Below are positions 1-6,169 of a DNA stretch of 13,707 nt, one piece after another (position 1 is the stretch's first letter; each line of letters starts with the position of its first letter). Under the pieces are notes generated by a model. The model was not told where the DNA came from and ran no database searches. It worked only from the letters and a program-made list of their open reading frames with translations. The stretch is from Actinomycetes bacterium (lineage in GTDB: Bacteria > Actinomycetota > Actinomycetes > Actinomycetales > Demequinaceae). The DNA lies in the NCBI GenBank assembly GCA_023442845.1, contig JAEZXC010000008.1, positions 1 to 13,707 of the forward strand, in the 5' to 3' direction. The position numbers and the translations under genes are program-made.

Positions 1-1
1 G

Positions 2-184
2 CTCGCGCCCGTCGCCCAGCTCGTGCTGTCCCTCGGTGGCGCCCGGGCGGTGCACGCGGTGTCGGCCCTGCGCGGCGTGGACGTCGGCGACTTCCCGGCA
101 CCGCTGCTGCCCGTCGACCGCGACGGCGTGGCGGCCCTCGAACGCGCCCTGACGACCCTGGGCACCCCGCCCCGGGCCGACTGA
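2..184 (+). CDS. C-terminal end of a DapA-like (dihydrodipicolinate synthase family) protein, 5'-truncated
   Basis: This is an open frame from the first base pair of the window to a TGA at 182-184, giving 60 residues. It reads LAPVAQLVLSLGG near the start and ends VAALERALTTLGTPPRAD. The pattern of a helical stretch, a short proline-containing linker (DFPAPLLPVDRDG) and a last helix ending in ALTTLG resembles the C-terminus of the DapA/N-acetylneuraminate lyase superfamily, whose members often end with a P-L-x-P-L linker and a helix. The catalytic Lys and Tyr of that family would lie upstream of the window, so the assignment rests only on this tail. Nearly every third codon position is G or C, as in the genes to the right. 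A possible terminator hairpin follows at 208-229. The gene converges on the CNNM pair. The coding frame is well supported; the family name is tentative. Confidence 0.55.
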   Translation, partial: LAPVAQLVLSLGGARAVHAVSALRGVDVGDFPAPLLPVDRDGVAALERALTTLGTPPRAD

Positions 185-207
185 CCCACCGCACGACGAA
201 CCTCCGG

Positions 208-229
208 GCCACGGGCTCACCCTCGTGGC
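208..229 (+). terminator. Candidate terminator hairpin after the DapA-like gene
   Basis: GCCACG (208-213) pairs perfectly with CGTGGC (224-229). A G-T wobble and a G-C pair extend the stem inward, leaving a 6-nt loop. It begins 23 nt after the stop codon. There is no T-tract, which is common for candidate terminators in very GC-rich actinobacteria, so termination is inferred from position and structure only. Confidence 0.4.
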
Positions 230-345
230 GAACGCGCCCCGAACTCCGCCGGGCCCGCGCCCACCCGGGACGCCCCCATCCGGGACCACCCACCCGGGAA
301 TCCCGACCCCGTCCCGGGACACGGCACGCGTCGGACCCGGACTGG

Positions 346-411
346 AGCCGTGAGGGGAGGGTTCTGCCCGACACGCCCGGCGTGTCACGGCAGAACTCTC
401 CACTCGGCGAC
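346..411. repeat. Long hairpin repeat, copy 1
   Basis: First of two near-identical units 93 bp apart. Positions 346-396 match 439-489 with one difference (C377 against G470), and similarity continues weakly to 411/504. The core is an inverted repeat: GTTCTGCC (361-368) pairs with GGCAGAAC (389-396), and GACACGC (370-376) with GCGTGTC (380-386), around a CCG loop. Outer arms 352-360 and 397-405 extend the stem with one G-T and one mismatch, making a hairpin of about 54 nt. It lies between convergent genes, where REP-like palindromes often sit. It could act as a bidirectional terminator or be a genome-wide intergenic repeat. Confidence 0.75.
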
Positions 412-438
412 CGCCGCGTTGTAAGAGGCCGCGGGCGC

Positions 439-504
439 AGCCGTGAGGGGAGGGTTCTGCCCGACACGCGCGGCGTGTCACGGCAGAACCCGCCCCTCGG
501 CGAC
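439..504. repeat. Long hairpin repeat, copy 2
   Basis: Second copy of the unit at 346-411, same orientation. The inner arms are unchanged (454-461 with 482-489, and 463-469 with 473-479). The single difference from copy 1 within the 51-bp identical block falls in the 3-nt loop, so the stem is preserved. Outer arms GAGGGGAGG (445-453) and CCGCCCCTC (490-498) pair at eight of nine positions, making this copy the more stable hairpin. The 27 bp between the copies carry no obvious signal. Confidence 0.75.
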
Positions 505-552
505 GGTCGCGACGGTCGCGAGGGGCGAGGCAGAGCCCGCGCTCGGGCTCGG

Positions 553-588
553 GCACGGGCTCGGCCCGTGCTCCGCCCCACGGGGCGG
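553..588 (-). terminator. Tandem hairpins, candidate terminator for the CNNM pair
   Basis: Two adjacent perfect stems: GCACGGGC (553-560) with GCCCGTGC (564-571) around TCG, and CCGCCCC (573-579) with GGGGCGG (582-588) around AC. On the minus strand they begin about 20 nt past the stop codon of the downstream CNNM gene, the expected place for a terminator. No T-tract follows. Confidence 0.4.
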
Positions 589-608
589 GTCGGGCCCGCG
601 CCCGCCCG

Positions 609-1640
609 TCAGCCCGCGGTGACCGCCGCCACGGGGAACAGCCGCCCGAGCACGTCCGCCAGGGTCACGACCCCGACCACCCGCCTGACGCGACCGTCGC
701 CGTCCTCGCCGTCGTGCACGACCGCCAGGTGCTGCCGCTGCTCGCGCATCTGCGCCAGCGCGGTCGCCACGGGGGTGTCCGCGGCGAGTCGCAGCACGGG
801 CCGCACCAGCGGCGTGACCGGGGCGTCGGCGGCGTGCGCGAGGGTGTCCCGTACGTGCACGACGCCCTCGAGCCGGTCCCCGGTGCCGACGAGCACCCGC
901 AGGTGCCCGGACTCCCGGGAGACGGCCTGCACGTCGGCGGTGGTCGCACCGGCCGGCACGGCGGTCACGGTGCGGTCGGCGACGAGGTCGCGCACCGTCG
1001 TCGTCTGCAGCGCCAGCGCGCCGGAGATCTGCGCGGAGTAGGCGGCGTCGAGCGCGCCGACGTTCGCGGAGTGCTCCACGAGGTGGCGCAGGTCGTCGGG
1101 GTTCTGGCCGGTCGCCACCTGGTCGGCGGGCTCGACGCCGACGCGGCGCAGGCACCAGTTCGCTGCCTGGTTGAGCACGCGCAGCACCGGGCGGGTCAGC
1201 CACATGAAGGCCCGCATGGGCGTGGCGAGCAGGATCGCGGAGGTCTCGGGGTGCGCGATCGCCCAGGACTTCGGCGCCATCTCGCCGACCACGAGGTGCA
1301 GGAACGTGACGAGCACGAGCGCGAGCACGAACCCGGCGGCGTCCGCGAGCCACAGCGCGACGCCCCAGCCCTCGAACAGCGGCGTGAGCCAGTGGTGCAC
1401 GGCGGGCTTGGTGACGGCGCCGAGCGCGAGGGTGCACGCCGTGATGCCGAGCTGCGACCCGGCGAGCAGGACGGTGAGCTCGGTGGAGCTGCGCAGCGCG
1501 GCGCGGGCGGAGCGGCTGCGCGGGGCGGCCTCCTCGAGCCGGTAGCGCTTGGCGGCGAGCGCCGCGAACTCCACGGCGACGAAGAACGCGCTGAGGGCGA
1601 TCAGCGCGACGGTGACGACGACCACCACGAGGGGGCTCAT
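609..1640 (-). CDS. CNNM/hemolysin-family membrane protein (DUF21-CBS pair), short form
   Basis: This 343-residue protein has an N-terminal DUF21/CNNM transmembrane domain (about residues 1-170) with hydrophobic segments near 3-30, 55-75 and 95-120. It carries the family motif GEMAPKSWAIAHPE at 119-132. A CBS pair spans about 215-335. CNNM/CorC proteins are linked to magnesium and cobalt export or homeostasis, with the CBS module as a nucleotide-sensing regulatory unit; the specific ion here is not visible. The protein ends right after the second CBS motif and lacks the CorC_HlyC domain present in its upstream neighbour. The ATG at 1640 overlaps the upstream stop (ATGA) and is preceded by AGGAGGAGG with a 4-nt spacer, so translational coupling is very likely. 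A heteromer of the two products is plausible but inferred. Confidence 0.9.
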   Translation of the reverse strand: MSPLVVVVVTVALIALSAFFVAVEFAALAAKRYRLEEAAPRSRSARAALRSSTELTVLLAGSQLGITACTLALGAVTKPAVHHWLTPLFEGWGVALWLADAAGFVLALVLVTFLHLVVGEMAPKSWAIAHPETSAILLATPMRAFMWLTRPVLRVLNQAANWCLRRVGVEPADQVATGQNPDDLRHLVEHSANVGALDAAYSAQISGALALQTTTVRDLVADRTVTAVPAGATTADVQAVSRESGHLRVLVGTGDRLEGVVHVRDTLAHAADAPVTPLVRPVLRLAADTPVATALAQMREQRQHLAVVHDGEDGDGRVRRVVGVVTLADVLGRLFPVAAVTAG

Positions 1641-3040
1641 CGGTCCTCCTCCTGGTCGCGGGCGACGGCGGCGGTGCGCTCGTCGTCGGTGGGCGGCGGG
1701 GCGGCGGGCACGGTGACGCGCACGAGCGCGGGCACGTGCCGCTCGAGGGTGAGCACGTCGATCCGCAGCCACACCGGGTCGGGCTCGCCGGCGTGCGCGA
1801 GCTCGCCGGGGTCGTCGGGGAGCAGCACGACGACGCTGGCGCCGGCGGGCGGCAGGGCGCCGTACGCGGCGATGGCCAGGCCGCCGATGGTCTTGTGGTC
1901 GCCGCGCGGCAGGTCGCGGCCGACGGCGCGCTCGACCTCGTCCAGGTGCACGTCGCCGGCCATGGTCCAGGCGCCGTCGTCGTGCACGAGCGCGGGCTGC
2001 GCGCCTGGGTCGTGCTCGTCGGTGATCTCCCCGACGAGCTCCTCGGCGAGGTCCTCGAAGGTGAGCACGCCGGCCAGGCCGCCGTACTCGTCGAGGACGC
2101 ACGCGAGCTGGTTGCGGCTGTCCGCGAGGCGGCGCAGCGCGTCCGGCAGGCTCATGGAGGTGGGCACGAGCTCGGCGGGGCGCATGAGCGCCTCGACGGG
2201 CGCGGCGTCCCGGTCGTCGGCGGCCAGCACGTCCTGCAGGTGCACGACGCCGACCACCTGGTCGTCCGCGCCGAGCACCGGGTACCGGGAGTGCCCGGCG
2301 GACATCCGGGCGCGCACGTCGGCGACGGTGTCCCCGGCGCGCACCGCGTCGACCCGGGAGCGGGGGATCATGGCGTGCTCGACGTCCTGCTCGGGGAAGT
2401 CGAGGATCCGGTCGAGCAGCATGGACAGCTCGCGGGGCAGGTCCCCGCTCTGCGCGGACTCGGCCACGATGTGCTCGAGGTCGCGCGCGGTGGCCGAGTG
2501 CTCGACGTCGTGCACGGGCTCGATCCGCAGCAGCCGCAGCAGGGCGTTGGACGCGGAGTCGAACACGCGGATCAGCCAGCCGAGGGCCCGCAGGTACAGG
2601 TTCGTGGACGTCGCGAGGGCGACGGCGACCGGCTCGGGCCGCGAGATGGCGAGGTTCTTGGGGAACAGCTCGCCGAACAGCATCTGGATGAGCGTGGACA
2701 GCAGCAGCGCGAGCACCGTGCCGACCGCGATCCCGACGCCGGTGGGCACGCCGACGCCGCCGAGGGCCTCGCCGAGCGCCTCACCGATCAGCGGCTCCGC
2801 GACGTACCCGACGAGCAGGCCGGTCACGGTGATGCCGAGCTGCGCGCCGGACAGCATGAACGACGTCCGCCGCGTCACCGCCAGCGCCCGGCGGGCACCG
2901 GCGTCGCCGTCGGCCGCGCGGGCGTTCAGCCGCGACCGGTCGACGGCCATGTACGCGAACTCCTGCGCGACGAAGTAGCCCGTCGCCGCGGTGATCGCCA
3001 GCACGACCAGCAGGCCGAGCAGCAACGACAGCACCCACAT
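1637..3040 (-). CDS. CNNM/CorC-like membrane protein (DUF21, CBS pair, CorC_HlyC domain)
   Basis: This 467-residue protein has the full three-part architecture of the family. A DUF21/CNNM domain covers about 1-180, with GELFPKNLAISRPE at 123-136. Two CBS motifs lie at about 220-275 and 285-340, the second containing LDEYGGLAGVLTFEDLAEELVGEI, broken here as LDEYGGLAGV and LTFEDLAEELVGEI. A CorC_HlyC domain (about 355-435) follows, with GDVHLDEVERAVG and DHKTIGGLAI. Characterised relatives act in magnesium/cobalt transport at the cytoplasmic membrane; the name hemolysin is historical. It is first in a two-gene operon with the shorter CNNM gene. I chose the ATG at 3040, four nt after GAGG; the GTG immediately before it (3043) would add one residue. 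The very acidic C-terminal tail (TDDERTAAVARDQEEDR) contains the Shine-Dalgarno for the next gene. Confidence 0.92.
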   Translation of the reverse strand: MWVLSLLLGLLVVLAITAATGYFVAQEFAYMAVDRSRLNARAADGDAGARRALAVTRRTSFMLSGAQLGITVTGLLVGYVAEPLIGEALGEALGGVGVPTGVGIAVGTVLALLLSTLIQMLFGELFPKNLAISRPEPVAVALATSTNLYLRALGWLIRVFDSASNALLRLLRIEPVHDVEHSATARDLEHIVAESAQSGDLPRELSMLLDRILDFPEQDVEHAMIPRSRVDAVRAGDTVADVRARMSAGHSRYPVLGADDQVVGVVHLQDVLAADDRDAAPVEALMRPAELVPTSMSLPDALRRLADSRNQLACVLDEYGGLAGVLTFEDLAEELVGEITDEHDPGAQPALVHDDGAWTMAGDVHLDEVERAVGRDLPRGDHKTIGGLAIAAYGALPPAGASVVVLLPDDPGELAHAGEPDPVWLRIDVLTLERHVPALVRVTVPAAPPPTDDERTAAVARDQEEDR

Positions 3041-3152
3041 CACGCCTCACCCCCTGTCGCGGTCTCGTCGCGGTCCAGGGGGTACCTACTGCAGCCGTCC
3101 ATCTCTCTCCAGGTCGCCCGGCACGGTCGCGGGTCCAACGGACGTCCGGGCC

Positions 3153-3167
3153 GCCCGGTTCCCGGGC
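3153..3167 (-). terminator. Candidate terminator hairpin after the AI-2E transporter gene
   Basis: GCCCGG (3153-3158) and CCGGGC (3162-3167) form a perfect 6-bp stem around TTC; two further G-C pairs are possible with one bulge. It begins 15 nt beyond the minus-strand stop at 3183. It would separate the transporter gene from the CNNM operon 142 bp downstream. I see no convincing promoter for the CNNM operon in that gap; TTGGAC on the minus strand near 3134-3139 could be a -35, but no matching -10 follows. Confidence 0.35.
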
Positions 3168-3182
3168 CGGGTGTGACGCCCG

Positions 3183-4388
3183 CTACTGCAGCTCGGTGCC
3201 GTCGTCGGGGACGGGCTCGACCTCGTCGGTGGCCTCCTCGACCTCCATCGGCGGGTCGGGCTGGTGGAACCGGGAGAAGATCGCCCAGACGACGGACACC
3301 AGCGGCACAGCGATGACGGCGCCGAGGATCCCGGCCGTCAGGGTGCCGCCGGCCACGGCGATGGCGACGACCACGGGGTGCAGCGAGACCTGCTTGCCCA
3401 TGACGAGCGGCTGCAGCACGTGCCCCTCGAACTGCCCGATCAGCGCGATCCCGATGCCGACGAACGCGGCCTGCAGCGGTCCGTTCGCGGCGAGCGCCAC
3501 GATCATCGCGACCACCATGGCGGCGGGCGCGCCGACCAGCGGGATGAACGCGCCGATCAGGACGAGCACGGCGAGCGGCGCGGCCAGGGGCACCCCGATG
3601 ATCGACAGCAGCACGAACGCGAGGAACCCGTCGGTCACCGCGATGATGACCGTGCCGCGGGTGTAGCCGCTGAACGTGTACCAGCCGGCGCCGCCGGCCG
3701 TCTTCCAGGAGTCGCGCACCGAGGCGGGGAGCTGGTTGACGAACCACGTCCACATCTCCTGCCCGCGGGCGAGGAAGAAGATCGCGCAGAACACCGCCAG
3801 CGCGAGGGCCGTGAACACCTCGACGACCGACCCGGCGGACGCCGCCGCCTGGCTGGCGAGGTCCCCGGCGTGCTGCTCGATCCACTGCCGCCCGTTGTCG
3901 ATCCACCCGGCGATCTGCTCGTTGGTGATCGACACCGGCAGCGGCCCGTGCTCGAGGAAGTCGACGATCTGGTCGATGCCGTCGCCGAACTGCCGGGACA
4001 GCGCCTGCCACTGGTTCGCGACGGAGTAGCCGACGTAGAACACCATGCCGGCCAGCACGAGGAACCCGGACAGCAGCCCGAGCGCTGTCGCGAGCGGCCG
4101 CGGCATCACCCGCGCGTAGAACTCGACGACCGGGCGGAGCACCGCGGTGAAGACGAACGCGATGAACACCGCGATGAACAGCAGCTGCACCTGGGCGGTG
4201 CCGTAGAACACCACGCCCACGCCCGCGAGCAGCACGAGCAGCCGCCAGGTGATGCCGGCGGACGTCCGCAGCCAGAGGGGGACGCCGTCGTCCGCCGCGG
4301 CTCCCGCGGCCCCCCGGCGCTGGCCCGCGACCCGGCGCGCGGCCGGTCCTGCAGCTCCCGCACCCCGACCGCCACCGACGTCAGCCAC
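3183..4388 (-). CDS. AI-2E/PerM family transporter (eight-TM membrane protein)
   Basis: From GTG 4388 this gives 401 residues. Hydrophobic segments start at WRLLVLLAGVGVVFYG, followed by a second segment, a long extracytoplasmic stretch (about 125-195), then a block of membrane helices. The hallmark is near the end: FIPLVGAPAA, then GQFEGHVLQPLVMGK at about 318-332, then VSLHPVVVAIAVAGG, all typical of the PF01594 family. Members include E. coli TqsA (autoinducer-2 export) and others tied to Na+/H+ exchange or unknown substrates, so the cargo is not predictable. The C-terminus is a short acidic tail. The open frame continues to an ATG at 4547, but the extra 53 residues are Arg/Gly-rich and unlike the family; GAGGGG lies 7 nt before GTG 4388. 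GTG 4394 is an alternative. The gene stands alone, flanked by a hairpin and the divergent tRNA. Confidence 0.9.
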   Translation of the reverse strand: MADVGGGRGAGAAGPAARRVAGQRRGAAGAAADDGVPLWLRTSAGITWRLLVLLAGVGVVFYGTAQVQLLFIAVFIAFVFTAVLRPVVEFYARVMPRPLATALGLLSGFLVLAGMVFYVGYSVANQWQALSRQFGDGIDQIVDFLEHGPLPVSITNEQIAGWIDNGRQWIEQHAGDLASQAAASAGSVVEVFTALALAVFCAIFFLARGQEMWTWFVNQLPASVRDSWKTAGGAGWYTFSGYTRGTVIIAVTDGFLAFVLLSIIGVPLAAPLAVLVLIGAFIPLVGAPAAMVVAMIVALAANGPLQAAFVGIGIALIGQFEGHVLQPLVMGKQVSLHPVVVAIAVAGGTLTAGILGAVIAVPLVSVVWAIFSRFHQPDPPMEVEEATDEVEPVPDDGTELQ

Positions 4389-4493
4389 GCGCACACCCCT
4401 CGGACCGTGCTGGTCGCCCACCCGGCCCGGACGCCCCGGGAGGCCACCGCCAGTCTGCCCCCACCTGCGGATGCGTGCTCGGGCGCCACTCCG

Positions 4494-4502
4494 TGCTATG
4501 TT
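4494..4502 (+). promoter_or_regulatory. Candidate extended -10 promoter for tRNA-Leu
   Basis: TGCTATGTT matches an extended -10 (TGn followed by TATNNT) and stands in a local AT-rich dip within very GC-rich sequence. The start would fall near 4509, giving a 5' leader of about 60 nt before the tRNA. No TTGACA-like -35 is visible 16-18 bp upstream, which an extended -10 can tolerate. Confidence 0.4.
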
Positions 4503-4569
4503 TTCTGCCGCACCTGACGGGTTGTCGGGGCGCAGTCCTGCGCTCACGAGATCGGTCGGGAGACACCCT

Positions 4570-4656
4570 GTCCGGGTGGCGGAATGGCAGACGCGCTAGC
4601 TTGAGGTGCTAGTGCCCGTATAGGGCGTGGGGGTTCAAGTCCCCCCTCGGACACCA
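4570..4656 (+). tRNA. tRNA-Leu (anticodon GAG), CCA encoded
   Basis: A complete class II cloverleaf. The acceptor stem GTCCGGG (4570-4576) pairs with CTCGGAC (one G-T), then discriminator A4653 and a genomically encoded CCA (4654-4656). The D arm closes with GCG/CGC. The anticodon stem CTAGC/GCTAG frames the loop TTGAGGT (4601-4607), giving anticodon GAG at 4603-4605, which reads CUC and CUU leucine codons. The long variable arm characteristic of tRNA-Leu pairs GCCC with GGGC. The T arm is GGGGG TTCAAGT CCCCC. All stems are intact, so the gene should be functional. It sits exactly where base composition changes. Confidence 0.97.
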
Positions 4657-4720
4657 ACATAAGAAGTCCGTGTCCTGTTGCCCTGTGGGGGCATGTCCCC
4701 GCGAGTGGCCAGGAGGTGCG

Positions 4721-6130
4721 ATGGCGATCGAGCGGACTATTGACCATCGCGAACGCGTCCATCACCGCTTTGTTGCACGCCTCGAAGACGCCGCCGCGCG
4801 TTTTGACACATCGACGTCGCACCGAGTCATCCTCGCCGCGGTATACCTGGTCATTTCGATCGCGGTTGTGGTGCCCACAGTCTTTGGCGGGGGCGAAGCG
4901 ATGTCCCGCATCGACGAGCCCACCCACGCCGACTATGCGTATCGAATTGCGCACGGGGAGGTACCGGCGCGCGGTGACCTCATCGCCGAGGAGATCCGCG
5001 CCGAGTGGGCGTGTATGGGCCAAGAGCGGTACTCATTGCCGCCGTGCGATGCCCCGATCTGGGCCTGGCGGTTCCCATACAACGCTGATCAATACAACTT
5101 CGCGCACCCACCGCTCTACTACGCGATGGTCGGGCTCCCCGCGCGGGTTCTCGACGACACGACCTCATTGACCTTCACCGATGCCGCACGGCTGACAGGC
5201 GCACCGTGGCTCGCGGCGGGCATGTTCATGCTGTTTGTCGCCTTGCGGCGCTGGCGGGTGGACCCTGCAATATCGATGATGGCGCCGCTGATCCTCCTGT
5301 CGTTCCCCCGCGTACTCCACGCGTCGACGACGGTGAATCCCGATGCGGTTGCGCCGCTCGCGGGGGCGATCGCCCTGTGGCTCGCCGCGCGGATGTTCCT
5401 CGAGGACAACCACGATTGGATACTCCCGGCCGTCGCTGTGGGTCTCGTAGGACTCACCAAGACAATCTCGACAATCCCGTTCATTGCTCTCGCAATCCTC
5501 GTGCTCGCCCGCGCCATACGTGACCAGGGGCTCAGGGGTATCACATGGCGGCAGTGGTTGCTCCCGGGTGCCTCCGCAGCTGCGATCGTCGTACCCTATG
5601 CGATTTGGCAGGCGATTCAGGCCGGTCGCGGCGACATGTCATGGGAGAACCCGCTCGTCGGCATCAACACGCGAGACGTGCTGGGACTGCCCGGGTCGGA
5701 GTGGATTGAAACGCTGTTCGTCGGCTTCAATCTCGCGTCGGATTACTACGTGCAGCCCCCGCTTGATATTGCTCTCTTGGTTGCCTGGACCCGCCTTCTC
5801 AACGTCCTTGTCATCGGCGCGATGATGGCAACGGTCGTTGCGTTCGTCAAAGAGCCCGGCCGACGCTCACTCGGGTGGTTGCTTGGGCTTGGCATGGTCT
5901 TGTATCCCCTTGCGGTCCAGGTGCAGGCCTACTTCAACACGACAGTTCCTCAGTACTTCCCCAATCCCACTGGGAGGTACGGGATGGCGCTTGTTCCAGG
6001 AGCGATAGCGTGCCTTGTCATGGCCGCCGCCAAGGCGGGCTATCGGCGCACCGTCTACCTCATCGCCGCCTCAGGTGTCGTGGTGATTGTCGTCACCGTC
6101 TCTGCCGGTCTGCAACGCGCCTCCATGTAG
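4721..6130 (+). CDS. Polytopic membrane protein resembling GT-C glycosyltransferases (DUF2142-like)
   Basis: This 469-residue protein starts at ATG 4721, four nt after a perfect AGGAGG. A cytoplasmic N-terminus of about 33 residues is followed by a first transmembrane helix (about 36-54). The loop after it carries R-I-D-E-P-T-H-A-D-Y at 63-72. An acidic DE pair in the first extracytoplasmic loop is typical of GT-C enzymes, which transfer sugars from polyprenyl-phosphate donors. A second feature, HPPLYY at 129-134, is common in DUF2142/GT-C-like proteins. C98 and C109 in the same loop could form a disulfide. About ten further hydrophobic segments follow to the C-terminus. Acceptor and donor are unknown; a role in cell-envelope glycan or protein glycosylation is inferred. 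It is 64 bp downstream of the tRNA and 39 bp upstream of the M20 gene. No separate promoter is evident. Confidence 0.75.
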   Translation: MAIERTIDHRERVHHRFVARLEDAAARFDTSTSHRVILAAVYLVISIAVVVPTVFGGGEAMSRIDEPTHADYAYRIAHGEVPARGDLIAEEIRAEWACMGQERYSLPPCDAPIWAWRFPYNADQYNFAHPPLYYAMVGLPARVLDDTTSLTFTDAARLTGAPWLAAGMFMLFVALRRWRVDPAISMMAPLILLSFPRVLHASTTVNPDAVAPLAGAIALWLAARMFLEDNHDWILPAVAVGLVGLTKTISTIPFIALAILVLARAIRDQGLRGITWRQWLLPGASAAAIVVPYAIWQAIQAGRGDMSWENPLVGINTRDVLGLPGSEWIETLFVGFNLASDYYVQPPLDIALLVAWTRLLNVLVIGAMMATVVAFVKEPGRRSLGWLLGLGMVLYPLAVQVQAYFNTTVPQYFPNPTGRYGMALVPGAIACLVMAAAKAGYRRTVYLIAASGVVVIVVTVSAGLQRASM

Positions 6131-6135
6131 TCGCC

Positions 6136-6163
6136 GTGACGCGATGAGCGGCGCGGGTAGCCT
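6136..6163 (+). promoter_or_regulatory. Candidate leaderless promoter for the M20 gene
   Basis: GTGACG (6136-6141, four of six matches to TTGACA), a 16-bp spacer, then TAGCCT (6158-6163, TANNNT). Only six nt separate the hexamer from ATG 6170, which places the transcription start at or next to the initiation codon. No Shine-Dalgarno precedes the ATG. Confidence 0.5.
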
Positions 6164-6169
6164 GAGCGC

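Noticed and set aside
264..319. Four near copies of CCCGGGA spaced 14-20 bp apart.
   Set aside because: The spacing is irregular and such words are common by chance at more than 75% GC; no longer shared unit was found.
346..504. The two repeat units as the start of a CRISPR array.
   Set aside because: Only two copies, each a long self-complementary hairpin, 27-bp interval between units, and no cas genes nearby.
714..2978. A 754-codon open frame on the plus strand opposite the CNNM genes.
   Set aside because: It lacks any recognisable domain, is made of Arg/Ser/Ala/Gly-rich low-complexity sequence, and is fully opposite two well-supported CNNM genes. Long spurious frames are expected at this GC content.
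4389..4547. A 53-residue N-terminal extension of the AI-2E family transporter up to ATG 4547.
   Set aside because: The added sequence is Arg/Gly-rich without family similarity and would run through the likely tRNA promoter; GAGGGG supports GTG 4388.
4685..4701. A hairpin after the tRNA as its terminator.
   Set aside because: Only four G-C pairs with a six-base loop and no T-tract; too weak to call.
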